Positions 12,012 through 23,845 of a stretch of DNA of 64,000 nucleotides are shown piece by piece. Position 1 is the first letter of the stretch, and each line of letters begins with the position of its first letter. Under the pieces are notes generated by a model that saw only the letters and a program-made list of their open reading frames with translations, had not been told where the DNA came from and did no database searches. Location of the stretch: contig LLCB01000252.1 of the NCBI GenBank assembly GCA_001414345.1, forward strand, positions 24,190 through 88,189, read 5' to 3'. The stretch is from Hymenoscyphus infarciens (Eukaryota > Ascomycota > Leotiomycetes > Helotiales > Helotiaceae). Made by a program: the position numbers and the translations under genes.

Positions 12012-15000
12012 GCTATAAAGAGATATTAACTTACTTCTAAAATATTACTATTAGCTCTTATATATATTAAGAAGCTTATATCTAATATTAAAACCTTATT
12101 ATATTAAAGAGAGAAACTTTCTATAACTTCTATACTAAGTTCTAATAACTTATAAATAAAGCTAAAGTTCTTTAATAAGACTAAGTAGAAGACTTATAGA
12201 ATAAGTTAACCTCTATACTATACTAATCTCTTATTATTACTAAGTTCTAAGCTAAGAGAGATATAAACTCCTTTTATAATCTTATAAGTAATATTAATAG
12301 TAACTTTTAAAATCTTACTTCTTAAAGAGTATAAATAATAAACTCTCCTTCTATCTTAAACTAGTATATATCTACTTCTATGTTTACTAGCCCTTCTTCC
12401 TTTATAGCCTCTTTTATCTCTCTTAAATACTCTAATACTCTTATTATAAATAACTACTTAACTCTAGAACTATTAAATAAGTGTTTTAACTATAGTAAGC
12501 TTAGTTATTATATTAAGGATTATCTAAAGCTAAGAATATATAGAGTTAATTTTAAAAAGCTTAAAAGAGAAGATACTAGCTTAGAGTTAAGAAATAAAGA
12601 AGCTTAAAAGAAGACTCCTCTTTAAGTAAATATAGGATTAATCTTTCTAAGATTAATCTATAGTTATTAATTAGTAGGAAAGCGTTTACTTTACTTAGTA
12701 TAATAACTATTAATAGATTTAGTATATAAACTACTACTCTTAGTAACTTTAAAGTAAATACCTTTTCTTTTATAAATATATAACTTAGTTATAACCTTAT
12801 AAAGTTTTATAGTTTAATAATAATAAGACTTCTTACTTTTATTAAGATTTATAGATATAATAGAGAAATTAGAAGTAAAGCTATATACTATCTCCTTTTA
12901 AATTATATCTTAGATAGCTATAAATTCTTTAATATACTATTTATCTTCTTAGACTTAGGTTTATATAATATTATTCTTAGTTAGAGGTTCTTTAAGTACT
13001 TTTATATTAATATTAATAGAACTTATTAGAAACTACTCTAACCTAATAACCTTAAGCCTTACTTCTCTACTTAATAGCTAACTCTTCTCTCTTAAGACGC
13101 TATATAACTAAAAGACTCTATACTCTCTTATTAAGATAAAGCTAATACTTATAACTAAGCTATAGAAATAGATAAATAGTACTAATAAGGTAGAAGACTT
13201 TTAGAGTCTATAGATTACCTTAAAATTAATACTATAACTCTAACTAGTTATACTCTAACTATACGTAGTAAGAGAGGCTATAAGTTCTTAATATAAGTAT
13301 AATACTAGGTTATAAAGAAAGAACTTAAGAGTATTATAAAGAAGGTGCTTACTCTAGTATACTATTAGAAACTCTTTATTTTAAAGAAGTTAGACTCTAT
13401 TATTAATATTTTAGCTATTTTAGTTATAGGAATATATTATTACTTACTTTAAAAGGATAGTAAGATATTTACTATAAGTATATACGAAATTAATACTATT
13501 ATAGCTAATTAAGAGCTAGATATAGCCTCTAATATTACTCTTCCTAATAAGTACTAGGACTTTAAAGAGGTATTTTCTAAGGCTACTTTAGACACTCTCC
13601 TGTCTTACGAATACTATAACTATAAGATTAATCTTAAAGGTTTAAATATTCTTAGATATTCCTCTCTATATAAGATATTTATAAAAGAGTTATTAGCTAT
13701 AAAGGAATATATCTTAGAGAATCTCTATAAAGAGTTTATTAAATATAGCTAGTCTCTCTTTACTACTTCTATTCTATTTATAAAGAAAGTAGATAAAAGG
13801 CTACGTTTCTATATCGACTTCTAAAAACTTAATAATCTTACTTAAAAGGACTACTATCTATTACCTCTAATTAATAAAATACTTATATATATTAGTTAAG
13901 CTTATATTTTTACTAAGCTAGATATCTAGTAAGCCTTCTACTATATATAAATAGATCTAGACGTTAAGGAATTAACTACTTTTTATACTTATTATAGAAT
14001 ATATAAGTATAAGATTCTATTATTTAGTCTAATAAATAGCTTATCTACTTACTAGTATTATATAAATAATATCTTATTCGACTATCTAGATAACTTCTAC
14101 TCTATCTATTTAGATAATATTCTTATCTACTTATTAAATGTCTTTAAATATAAAGAGTATATATAAAAAGTCTTTTAATATCTTAAGAATACTAGGTTAT
14201 AGATTAATATTAAGAAGTATAAGTTTAATATTAAAAAGATAAAATATCTTAGGTTTATTATTAATACTAATAGTATTAAAGTAGACTCTAAAAGGGTCTT
14301 AGTAGTATAGAAATAGTAAGCTCTAAAGATAGTAAAAGGCGTTTAACGCTTCTTTAGTTTCTATAACTTCTATTAAAGGTTTATCTAGAACTATAGTATA
14401 ATTATAAAGCTCTTAATATATCTAACGTAGAATAATATACCTTTTAATTTTAATAAGGAGTACTAGGACGCGTTTAAAGACTTAAAGGTAGTACTTACCT
14501 TTATACTAATTCTTTACTACTACTCTCTTAACCTTCTTACTATAATTAAGATAGATACTTTAAATAGAATTATTACTAGAGTATTATAATAATAATAAGC
14601 TAATAGAGAATAGTATCTCGTAGCCTACTTTAGTAAGACTATATCTCTAGCTAAGTATAACTATAAAATATATAATAAAGAGCTACTTACTATTATATAC
14701 TTACTTATAAAATAGAGACTAGAACTATAAAATACTTATTCAAAGATCTATATTTATACTAATTATAAGGTGCTTAAGTACTTTATAACTACTAAGTAAC
14801 TTACTACCTATTAAGTAAGGTAAGCTAAAGCTTTAGCTAAGTACTATTTTATTATTATATTCTATTTAAAGTATAAGAATAAGAAGATAAATACTTTAAC
14901 TTATAAAGTAAATAAGATATACTTATAGAAGGAACTTAAAAAGTAGTACTAGACCTATATACTCCTAATAAAGGAATAAGTTAATATAGAAGTACTTAAA

Positions 15001-16647
15001 GACCTAAAGGTTAAAATAAGCTCGATTATACTAGCTCTAGTTAAAAAAGACTACTTCTAAGAATCATTTATACTTTTAGAATAAATCTACTAAGTAAATA
15101 AGAATACTATAACACTTTAAGCTATATAAGTATAAGCTAAAACTAATACTAATTCCCTATATACCTTAGAAGAAGGCCTTTTACTTTACTAAGACTACTT
15201 AGTAGTATTAGACGTAGATACGTTAAGAATAGACCTAATTTATAAGGCTTATAATTAGATACTTTTAACTTACTTAAAGAGGGATAAGACCTACTAGATT
15301 CTATATTTAAGACATATCTAGTAAAATATAAAAGCTAATATTATAAGATATATATAAAACTACTATAAATATAGAAGAGTAGACGTTTCTTAAAATAAAA
15401 CACCTAGCTATCTATACCTACTCCTAGTACTACTACGTATATAGTAATATATAGATTTTAAGTCTTTTCTAGTTAATAAGTATAGTTATAATAATATATT
15501 TATAGTAATAGACTACTTATCTATATAGTCTATTTTAATACTCTACTATAAGAATATTACTTCTAAATAGATAGTAAGGTTATATATTAAATATGTTTTA
15601 TAATACTATAGGATTCTAGAAAGTATAATATTAGATAGAGGCTCTTACTTTATTACTATATTCTAGAGAGAGTTTACTTAAATCCTAGATATTTAGCTTT
15701 AACTCTCTATTATAAACTACGCTTAAACTAATAGCTAGACTAAGATTATAAATTAATACCTTAATTAGCGCTTATAACTATATATTAATTATTATTATAC
15801 TAATTAGTCTAAGATCCTTCTAATAATAGACTATATATAGTTAGTACTACCTTATAGTACTATTAGAATATCGCCTTTTAAGTTATAAAAGGGATATATA
15901 CTAAGAACCTCGTTTAACTAGTAAATACTAGAACTAGCTAATATAAAAGAACAGCTATTATAAGAAGAGGCTATAGTAGTTATAAAGATAATCTAAGAGG
16001 TCTTAGATATTAGCTAAGTAAATATATTAAAAGCTTAATAGAAGAAGGAATAAGATATAAATAAATATAGATAAGACGTTAATTTTAGAGTAAGAGATAT
16101 AGTCTTTATTATAATAAAGGACTAGGTAACTTAATAACTAAGCTAAAAGCTAGACTACTAGATAGCTAGTCTTTTTAAGATTCTTAAGAAAGTAGGTTCT
16201 ACTTTCTAATTATAACTACCGGCTTCTATTAAAGTCTACTTTATCTTTATCTCTAAGAAGTTATATAAGGTTATAGATAATCTCTTACTAGAATAGGTAG
16301 TTATACTACTCTTATTAATTATTATAAACGAAGAAGAGGAATAGAAGGTTAAAGAAATACTAGCTAGTAAGAAGAGATAGTAGTCTCTCTATTACTAAAT
16401 TAAGTAGAAAGGCTATAATAAAGACTTTAATTAGTATCTAGCTTAATAACTAATCTATATACTATAACTAGTAGAGAAGTTCTATTTAGAAAAGCTAAAG
16501 ATAGCTAGTCCTCTAGAAGCTCTTCTACTATAAAAAGTAGTATATAAGGCTAAGAGAGAGGATTATAGCGAGCTAGAGGTTAATACTTCTATATTAAAGA
16601 AGGACAAAGCCGCTTAGTTATAAGAGGCCTATTTAAAAGAGAGGTAG

Positions 16648-16838
16648 TATAATAGTCCTAGTTATATACGTTACTTATATAACTAGGTTATCTTAAAGCT
16701 TTGCTAAAGCTTCGCTTAATATATATAAATAAAGCTAGAGTGCTTATACTCTTCGCTTTTCTCTTTAATTTAGTTTTCCTTAATATTAGGTACTATTCTA
16801 TAAACACTCTCTTTATATATTTATAGAGAGCTGTTATA
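16648..16838 (+). repeat. 3' LTR of the Gypsy chromovirus
   Basis: Partner of 4784-4974 (191 bp each), followed by the target duplication ATTAT at 16839-16843. Confidence 0.9.
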
Positions 16839-17976
16839 ATTATTCTAGTTAATATACTCTTATATATCTGTTTTATAATAGTATACGAGTTATATTATTA
16901 TATTAAGCTTGATTTTTTTAAAAAGACTTTAATAGTATAAAGACTAAATTCTTTTATTAAGAATTTTAAGAAGTTTAGATAATATAAGATATAATAAGAA
17001 GGCTAACAAGTATTAAAAGAAATACTCTTATAAGTAAATTAGATATTTATCTAGTACTTAGAAACGGATTTTATTATAAAAGAGTCGTTATTAAGAGACT
17101 AGTAGCTTGAATTAATATATTTATTAATAATAAACTCGCGTTTAATACTAAAGCTATTACTATTAAATCTTAGACTCGCATCCTTTCCTTAATTCGGTTA
17201 GTCCACCTTGGCGTGGGCGTAACGAATCTTCTTTTGCGGGGCTGAGTAAAATTCCAGGCTGGAACAGACCAGTTGTATCACGTGACTCAGGGGTCATTAC
17301 GTGCCGGGCCTTGCTTGGAATAATCTTGCTAATCAGTACCTGAGTACCATAAGTCCAATCATTTCTCTTAATAGATCTTTCTTACTGAATAGAAGTTCTA
17401 AAATAGTCATTGGAATGGAAGGCTAATATCGTACTAGTCACGTGATAGCTACGGGCGCCAAAAAATAATAATATTGACAAACCCTAAACCCCAAACACTC
17501 CCCAAAGAAGGCTCACTATGGATACTATCTATTTGAATTCAATACATGAGTACCATTGAGCTTTCGGAGGTTCTTTATTTCTTCGATCCATCAATTTTTC
17601 TTTCCTTCTTTTGGCGCGCAATCCAAGCTGTTGGGACACCTTACGGCAACGTGTCTCAGCGCAACTCTCTGCCGCCAAAATTGTATTTGTTTTGACCGTT
17701 TCCTATTCTGCCTGATCTGAGTGGACCAATAGGCAACCTTTTCCTGGGAGTGACTCCTCGTGGCGGAGTACATGACATGACACAAATACCCTGCCGGGCG
17801 ATATGCACAAAGCAGGCAACGACAGTCTCACCGTTCAAAACGGCGTCAATTCCCTCCAGTTCTTTCTTTCATCGTTACACTAATTGCTTTACTTTGATTA
17901 TTTCTTTCTACATATATATATATTCATCCCATTCGCATACGATACACCTGGAGTTACAGGCTCCCCCGTCGTCGAG
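16839..17976. other. Right edge of island 1 and upstream region of the oxygenase gene
   Basis: 16839-17165 is AT-rich RIP-affected remnant. Composition becomes normal at about 17170. From there to 17976 there is ordinary promoter-type DNA with two short minus-strand open frames (17591-17838) that carry no recognisable motif. The region must hold the promoter of the 2OG oxygenase gene, so the heterochromatin-like island ends about 0.8 kb from its start codon. Confidence 0.5.
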
Positions 17977-19089
17977 ATGTGGACCAATTCCATACTCCAG
18001 AAGACCAGGCGCCAGGCCAAAAAGTCCAATAATCCTCGAAATCAGATGCCTGAGATGGTTGAAGTACATTATACTTCTTTGCCCGTCGAAATCCCATCCG
18101 ACTTCCTTGCACCTCTTCCAACCCCGGCCAAAACTCTGGATGTTAAGGAAATCGAATTTGGAATAAAAAGAGAGGTGGAGAAAAGGTGGGACGACCAGGA
18201 GATAGAAGAAGGAAACCCCACCAAGAGGCTACCCAAGATATGGGCAAATATTCCGGAGCACGATGGTCGATACGCTGTTATTATAGATAACGTTCTGGAT
18301 GAACAAGAATGTAAACAACTCATCCACATGGCTGAGCTGTCGGCTGGAGGCCATCTAGGGGGAAAAAGTATTGAGAACAATGGCTGGCGGCCGGCAATGG
18401 TGAATGGTGGCTATAATAAGGAATACCTGGCTCTCGATTATCGGAATTCAGACCGTATTATTTGGGACAATCAGGAGATTATCAACCGCATATGGAAAAG
18501 AGTAATGCAAAACCCAGAGATGAAGGAGAAATTCACGACGATACTTGGCTCGGAACTCGGTCTTGAAAGATTGGGCAGAGAAGGTTACCGGAATGATACC
18601 CGGTGGTTACTCAAAGGACCAAATGAAAGGATGCGGTTCTTGAAATATGGGCGCGGGCAATTTTTCAAAGGTTGGTCTTGCTTAAGAGCGTTTGGTGGTA
18701 GAGAGCTAACTTTGCTAGAACATTGCGATGGTTGTTATAAAGACCCAGACGACTGTTCCCAGTCATTTTTCACCATGCATGTCTACCTCAACGACTCGGC
18801 GCAAGCCCTCGGTCACCCCATCAATTTAGACGATGAAGAGGATTCCCCGGACGCCTTATTGGAAGGGGGTGCGACATCATTTCACGCCAACTATATAAAT
18901 CAGCGTTACGATGCCGATCCCAAAATCGGGCGAGTGCTCATCTTTCGACAGCGGGGATTGTTACACTCTGGTGATGACGTTAGAAGGGGGGTCAAGTATA
19001 CCATGAGAAGTGATTTGATGTATCTACCAGACCTTGACTTTGACCTTCCAGAAGGTAGCAACGACATCCAATTCACTGACAAGCCCTGA
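17977..19089 (+). CDS. 2-oxoglutarate/Fe(II) oxygenase, prolyl 4-hydroxylase alpha-like
   Basis: Two exons, 17977-18670 and 18719-19089, encode 354 aa. The ATG at 17977 (MWTNSILQKTRRQ) is the first ATG of the frame. The 48-bp intron (GTTGGT donor, GAGCTAAC branch, CTAG acceptor) is a multiple of three and stop-free, so it is easily kept by mistake; removing it restores RFLKYGRGQFFKEHCDG, the family motif. Iron ligands are H233 and D235 (HxD) and H314 in LLHSGDD; KYTMRSD (about 324-330) binds 2-oxoglutarate. The family hydroxylates prolyl or other residues or small molecules, using O2 and 2-oxoglutarate. No signal peptide is evident, so a cytosolic or nuclear role is more likely than collagen-type ER modification. 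Substrate unknown. Confidence 0.9.
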   Translation: MWTNSILQKTRRQAKKSNNPRNQMPEMVEVHYTSLPVEIPSDFLAPLPTPAKTLDVKEIEFGIKREVEKRWDDQEIEEGNPTKRLPKIWANIPEHDGRYAVIIDNVLDEQECKQLIHMAELSAGGHLGGKSIENNGWRPAMVNGGYNKEYLALDYRNSDRIIWDNQEIINRIWKRVMQNPEMKEKFTTILGSELGLERLGREGYRNDTRWLLKGPNERMRFLKYGRGQFFKGWSCLRAFGGRELTLLEHCDGCYKDPDDCSQSFFTMHVYLNDSAQALGHPINLDDEEDSPDALLEGGATSFHANYINQRYDADPKIGRVLIFRQRGLLHSGDDVRRGVKYTMRSDLMYLPDLDFDLPEGSNDIQFTDKP

Positions 19090-19344
19090 GGCGGATGGGA
19101 AGGATAGTCTCTTGTTTATATTGCTAGTTGCTAGGTACGGTTGTGGGGATTGAGTTATCCTGTTTTTGCCTTTTATTGTCTTGGTGTCACTGTTCGGGTC
19201 AGCTAAAATGGTTGCTAGGTACTATTTGTTTGCCTTGTATGTTTATTAGGTCAATCCATCTTTTGCATCTTATTTCGTAATTTTTTCTCCAAAAACAATT
19301 AACTCTTCTTTGGAACCATCTCCCCGCCCCTTGATGACCTAGTT

Positions 19345-21628
19345 TCAAACAATCGTTACTTCCTTCCGAGCCAAACCCCAGTTGGGTATCGACATGTCCT
19401 TGTTCTCTTCGCCATACACCTGTGAGACAAGTCCTATTCTCCGATAAAGCTGGATTTCGCTTTGGTTTTCAGGCCTAACCGACTCGAGAAATAGGAAGTA
19501 TCTCGAGGAACCTTGATCTAGCAATACAACGGCGGCAAAATGTTGTCCTGGGTAACCCTCATGCTGGACCAGATATTCATGGAGCCATTTTCCCTGCCTA
19601 GGTTCGATTTTGAAGCTGCTAGCAATCCATTTGTCGACAGCGGATATTTTGCCTCCTGCATCGTCCTCCTCTTGTCTTCCGGCGATGTAACAGAATGGTG
19701 CTTCTAGGGTAACGGAGCCATTTGTTACTCCCCCAAATAAACTTGAGCTCGAGGTTTGAGTGGTGACGTCTATTACTCTTGCAGCATACTTACTCTCGCT
19801 TTCGCTTTTGGGCTGATCAGGGCAGTCTATCGGATACTCGATCTCTAAAGGCCAGGGATCTAGGCTCGCCCAGCTCCAAGAGGGCCCGGTATAAGGCTTC
19901 TTTGGGCTTCTTTCTTTTGGTGAAACCCCAAGCAGGTCAGATTTGACCTGCTTGGTATATACAGGGGACCACAAAAGTCCCTTTATAATATCACTCCTCC
20001 ATAAACCAGCACAATATGTAGCATCTCCTTTCAATTTCCCAAACTCCTCCGCCAAACTAGCAATTGCAGGTAAGCGATCCTTCGAATACGTCAACTGCCG
20101 GGTAGAATACTGTTCCAGCGTTTCATACCAAGTGTCTAAAACTTTCTGTATATGTTTGGCATCCAAGTGGCCTTTTTGACTGCGACTAGTAGACAAGTTG
20201 TTGAAATCACTCCACAGATTGGCATCGTAATAGTGATTTGGAACATGATGTTTAGCAAATCCGCCTTCGCAAAATTGGAAGGTGGAACACTCCCAAACCA
20301 TCTGATCTCCCCGGAAAGTAAGCCTCCGACCAGAGAACAATTCTTCTTGCAACACCCAACCCCGAGTCGCAAGTGGTCCTTTCTCTATCCCAATGTATGA
20401 TTCTTCCTCTTCATCGAAGAATCGAAGGCTTACCCTGTTGGGTATAAAGTTTCTTCCCAGAGGGAGACCCAAGGAGACACCCTGTGTGACTATTCTTTGA
20501 TCCTCGGCAGATTGACTTACATCTGGAGCGGTGGTTTTCCAGGGTAGGATGCAGTTGTTTGTCTGCAACTTTCGCTGATGAAGAAATCCTTCTGTGGCTT
20601 TCAACGCGGAGGAAGCGGATATTGTAATGACTGCTCCTTTATACACCTCGCTCATTTTTGTTGATTGTTGTTCCCAGTCTTCAGCCGAATCCTGAATGAT
20701 ACAAACAGCATCCACCCAAAGATATTTGAGTCCGAGACTGCGGGTCACCAATATGGCGTCTCGTATCGTTTTGGGGCATTTGTTGTATGGCATGCCTCTT
20801 TGGAAAGCTTTTAATCGTGCCGTGGTTAGGGTGAAATCCGAATGGCCTCCCCAACAATAACTGAGGGCTGCCCATTCACAATCATGCGGGTGCGTAAGGC
20901 ATAGCTTTGGATCCTCTGAAACGGAACCAACTTGAATAAGGCGGGTTGGTGCTCGAGTTTTTGTTTTGACTTGTGAACACTCCGCATGACTGTTGTTGCA
21001 CCTCTTCAGCCAAGCGTCCGCTAGGACAAGAGAAGTCTGTACTTGCGGCTCAGAACCGTAACTTCTCCCCAGAATATCTTGGAGATGATCACGCCCCTCA
21101 ATCTTCTCTTGTCCCTTTTTAACTTGGTCTAGAATTCAACAATTAACACTCATTCCTTGAGCCAAATTCGAATAACTTACACGTCTCGACCAAAACCTCA
21201 AAACTACACTCGACCCTCTTCCTCCCCGCCGCAGCTGGAGAACCATCCAATGCTTCGAACCAAGGTTGCGAAAACACAGAGATATACGGTCTAGATCTCT
21301 TCTTTCCATCCTTCCCTTTCCAGCCCCCAATAGCCGCTATGAGAACCATATCCTCATTATTATCCCATGTTTGTCCAAAAGGTGTGGGATCTGGATTATG
21401 TCCCCAATGTTTTACAATCAATTTGCACAATTCGCAGCCCTGCGCTGCTGTCCGACGGAGATATTTGAATTTGTGGTGGTGTTTAAAACCGTCTTTGTCG
21501 GTGGGAAGAACACTTCTGTATTGGTATTCCAGGCTGCTCCGGGGATTGAGGAGAAGGGTGCAGAGGTCTAGGGATCGACATTTTTCACAGAGGGGTGTTT
21601 TTGTGGTATATTTTGTCCAAAAATGCAT
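19345..21628 (-). CDS. HET-domain (heterokaryon incompatibility) protein
   Basis: Two exons, 21628-21181 and 21128-19345, encode 743 aa. The intron (21180-21129, 52 bp) has GTAAGT and TCTAG and joins VLVET to YQVKK in phase. N-terminus has CEKCRSLDLC and a GCELCKLI cysteine pair. The HET domain starts at EWAALSYCWGG (about residues 234-245), followed by MPYNKCPKTIRDAILVTRSLG, KYLWVDAVCIIQDSAEDW and MSEVYKGAVITISASSA, which are the three classic HET blocks; RGWVLQEELFSGRRLTF follows. The C-terminal part is variable. HET proteins trigger programmed cell death upon non-self recognition or act in fungal immunity; the partner allele cannot be told from sequence. It is convergent with the 2OG oxygenase gene (about 250 bp between stops). 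Confidence 0.9.
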
Positions 21629-23845
21629 AATGAAAACCAAAAAAATTGTATATATAGCAAGTAAATACCGAAACTAATGGCAACGGAAGAAAATGATAGC
21701 AAGTAATGATATTTGTCGAATTTCGGGATATCCGTTAGAGTGAGGTTATGTTATATGGGCGCGACTCAGGCGGCTAAGACCCCTTAAGCGCGTTCGGGGA
21801 TGTTGAAACATTCTGCAAGTGAGCTGCAGAGTTGATTGAAGAAGGATCATGGGATTGTTGGTCTTGAGTTTTGGATTATGTGGTGAGGATCTGGGCGCTT
21901 AATACGATATCCTCATTGCACCGACCCCTGAACATGGGTTGCAGGGGTAAGATAATGGGGAATAACCGAAACATCTGGGAGTGAATTTCAAGAACAGGGG
22001 ATTATGGGGGAAAAACAGATAGTATCCTGGTGAAGCAGAAGAAAACTGGGAGTAGTTGTTATGTGGTTTGGAGGGGACTTGGTTGCTCGCTGTCATCTCG
22101 CTACCATTGACTACTCCTTCATCCGACGACATCTAGATTTCGGTAGATGATAGATGCTCAACTATGAATTCTTCATTCTTGATTCTAAAACTGCTAGAAT
22201 GAGGATAAAATCTGTCTGTTGTTCGGACTTGTTCCGGGATATGATTCTAAATACGGAGTTGGTGGTCATAAAGGCGGAAAGAAACGAGAACGCATCTCAT
22301 TCCAACAACACAAACAGAAACTTAGGCGGAAGCAGTTTTAAAGAAGAGAAAAGAAAGCTTCCTACTTGTTGGGACGCTTCGGATAATAAGAAGTACGTCA
22401 GTAAGTGTGGGAGACCGCACCGAAGTTAACATCATTCTTATCATCACTCTCATCGTTGATAGTCGGGCTTACAGTTGACAGTAAGCAGATTTTCGACAGC
22501 AGTTTCAGACAAAATTTTACTCTCGCTAACTTTTCTTGGGAATGATAATGTGTAGAGCGGTAGTGAACGTGTCTAATGAGCTTGTTCTTGATTATCTAAT
22601 TAGCATTGGGAAGGAGCTCCTCAAAGATCTTGGAAAGCCTGCCTGGCAGCTCCAATGAAACTGCATGAGACAGGCCTTGCTATAATTGTCCATGAAAATA
22701 GATTCGTAAAACATACTTAAATTCAAAGGGCTCGATAGTTTTGAAACTTAGAAAAAGTTCTCAAGTTAACGAACTCGAGGCTTAATAACCCTCCTTTATT
22801 ACCCCGAAGAGCCTCTCAGTGTTACTGAAGGTCACGAACACAAAAACCTAACGTCAGAACTCAACTTGCTCTCTCCAAAGAGGCAAAGATACGATTCCTT
22901 ATTCAAGAAATTTTCAATTAAAGTAATAAATACTGCAGGAGTATGAAATAGAAGAGAAAATGGGACGATTTACTCTTGAATATATACGAACTATTCTGCC
23001 TAGCTTGGGGGTAGGTGGTCATAACTTCAAAGCAGGTCCACTTCTTGAAGTTAGCAGCAGATTCCTATACCTCGCGAGTTGGGAACTTCGATTACTAAGT
23101 ATGGGATAAAGAGAATGCTTTGTTAAGTTTCTTGCTTTGGAGGAGTACTGGGCTTGCTAACCAGAATTCCCAATAGCAAAACTCGACGCTTCCTGGTAAG
23201 CTCATTGCAGATAAACATAAGAATCTGAGTACTCCATTCAATTTCAAAAACGCATCCGAATTTTGAGATCAAAATTGACCACAACTCAAATTCCGACGGC
23301 AATAGTGGCAACGGGAACCCCTATACCTCTAGCAAGTCAGGTACCGAGATCGGCATCCCCTCTTTGCCTTTGCAACACTAGTGGAACTAACTCGTTGGGT
23401 ACTTTCCGTTGTGCAGTATCCATAGAAGATGCAGATCACGGCTAATGGATAAGTCATCGACATTGTCACGCATAAAGCATATCGAGCCACGAGACGTCTG
23501 GTGCTGCTCTTTATACATCGAACTTCTCTTCTAGATATGAGCACGTGCTCACGCCTTTGACGGGTTTATTCCTCTCACAAAACCTACTTGTGTTCTATCC
23601 TTGGATGACAAGATGAGATGATATAATTGACAGAGAATCATTACCATAACACCTTGTAATAGGGCAATTGTATCGTATTTCAAACCGTAGTTATCTCTGT
23701 GCCCTTGGAGCGAGCCGAGCTCAAAAAGCAAATCTTGCTTACCTGTAAAAGCAAAAGGAAGTAAAACCTAAACTCCCATCTATCATGTCTCATAAAAATG
23801 CCACCTAAAACACCCATCAAATCAAAGCTTGCAACGCAACAAATT
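21629..23845. other. 2.2-kb gene-poor region between HET gene and mccA
   Basis: Both flanking genes are on the minus strand, so this holds the HET promoter (right of 21628) and the mccA 3' end. Many short open frames exist (up to about 114 codons), none with a recognisable motif, codon regularity or plausible splicing. Base composition is normal and there is no RIP pattern. I see no RNA gene or repeat here. Confidence 0.4.

Larger units (their letters stand above)
4784..16838 (+). mobile_element. Ty3/Gypsy chromodomain LTR retrotransposon (chromovirus), RIP-inactivated, with nested Copia
   Basis: Two 191-bp LTRs (4784-4974 and 16648-16838) bound the element and a perfect 5-bp target duplication ATTAT lies at 4779-4783 and 16839-16843. 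LTR ends read as mutated TGTAATAG...CTGTTACA. Without the nested Copia the element is about 5.8 kb, a normal size. Coding remnants run on the plus strand in Gypsy order: Gag zinc knuckle CFNYSKLSYYIKDY (12481-12530, Cys/His changed to Tyr), RT with RFYIDF...NNLTxKDYYLLPLINK near 13810 and YLDNILIY at 14107, RNase H with YFSKTISLAKYNYKIYNKELL near 14620, integrase with IVIDYLSI near 15505, and a C-terminal chromodomain (KVKEILASKKR...KGYNKDFN) near 16345-16440. Every domain contains several TAG/TAA stops in Trp and Gln positions, the RIP signature. No functional product is possible. Confidence 0.9.

Noticed and set aside
12380..12607. 75-codon open frame in the AT-rich island
   Set aside because: It is the surviving piece of the Gypsy Gag zinc knuckle (CFNYSKLSYYIKDY), not an independent gene.
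21899..23731. Several short ORFs between the HET gene and mccA
   Set aside because: None shows motifs or splice continuity with another; composition and codon use look random.
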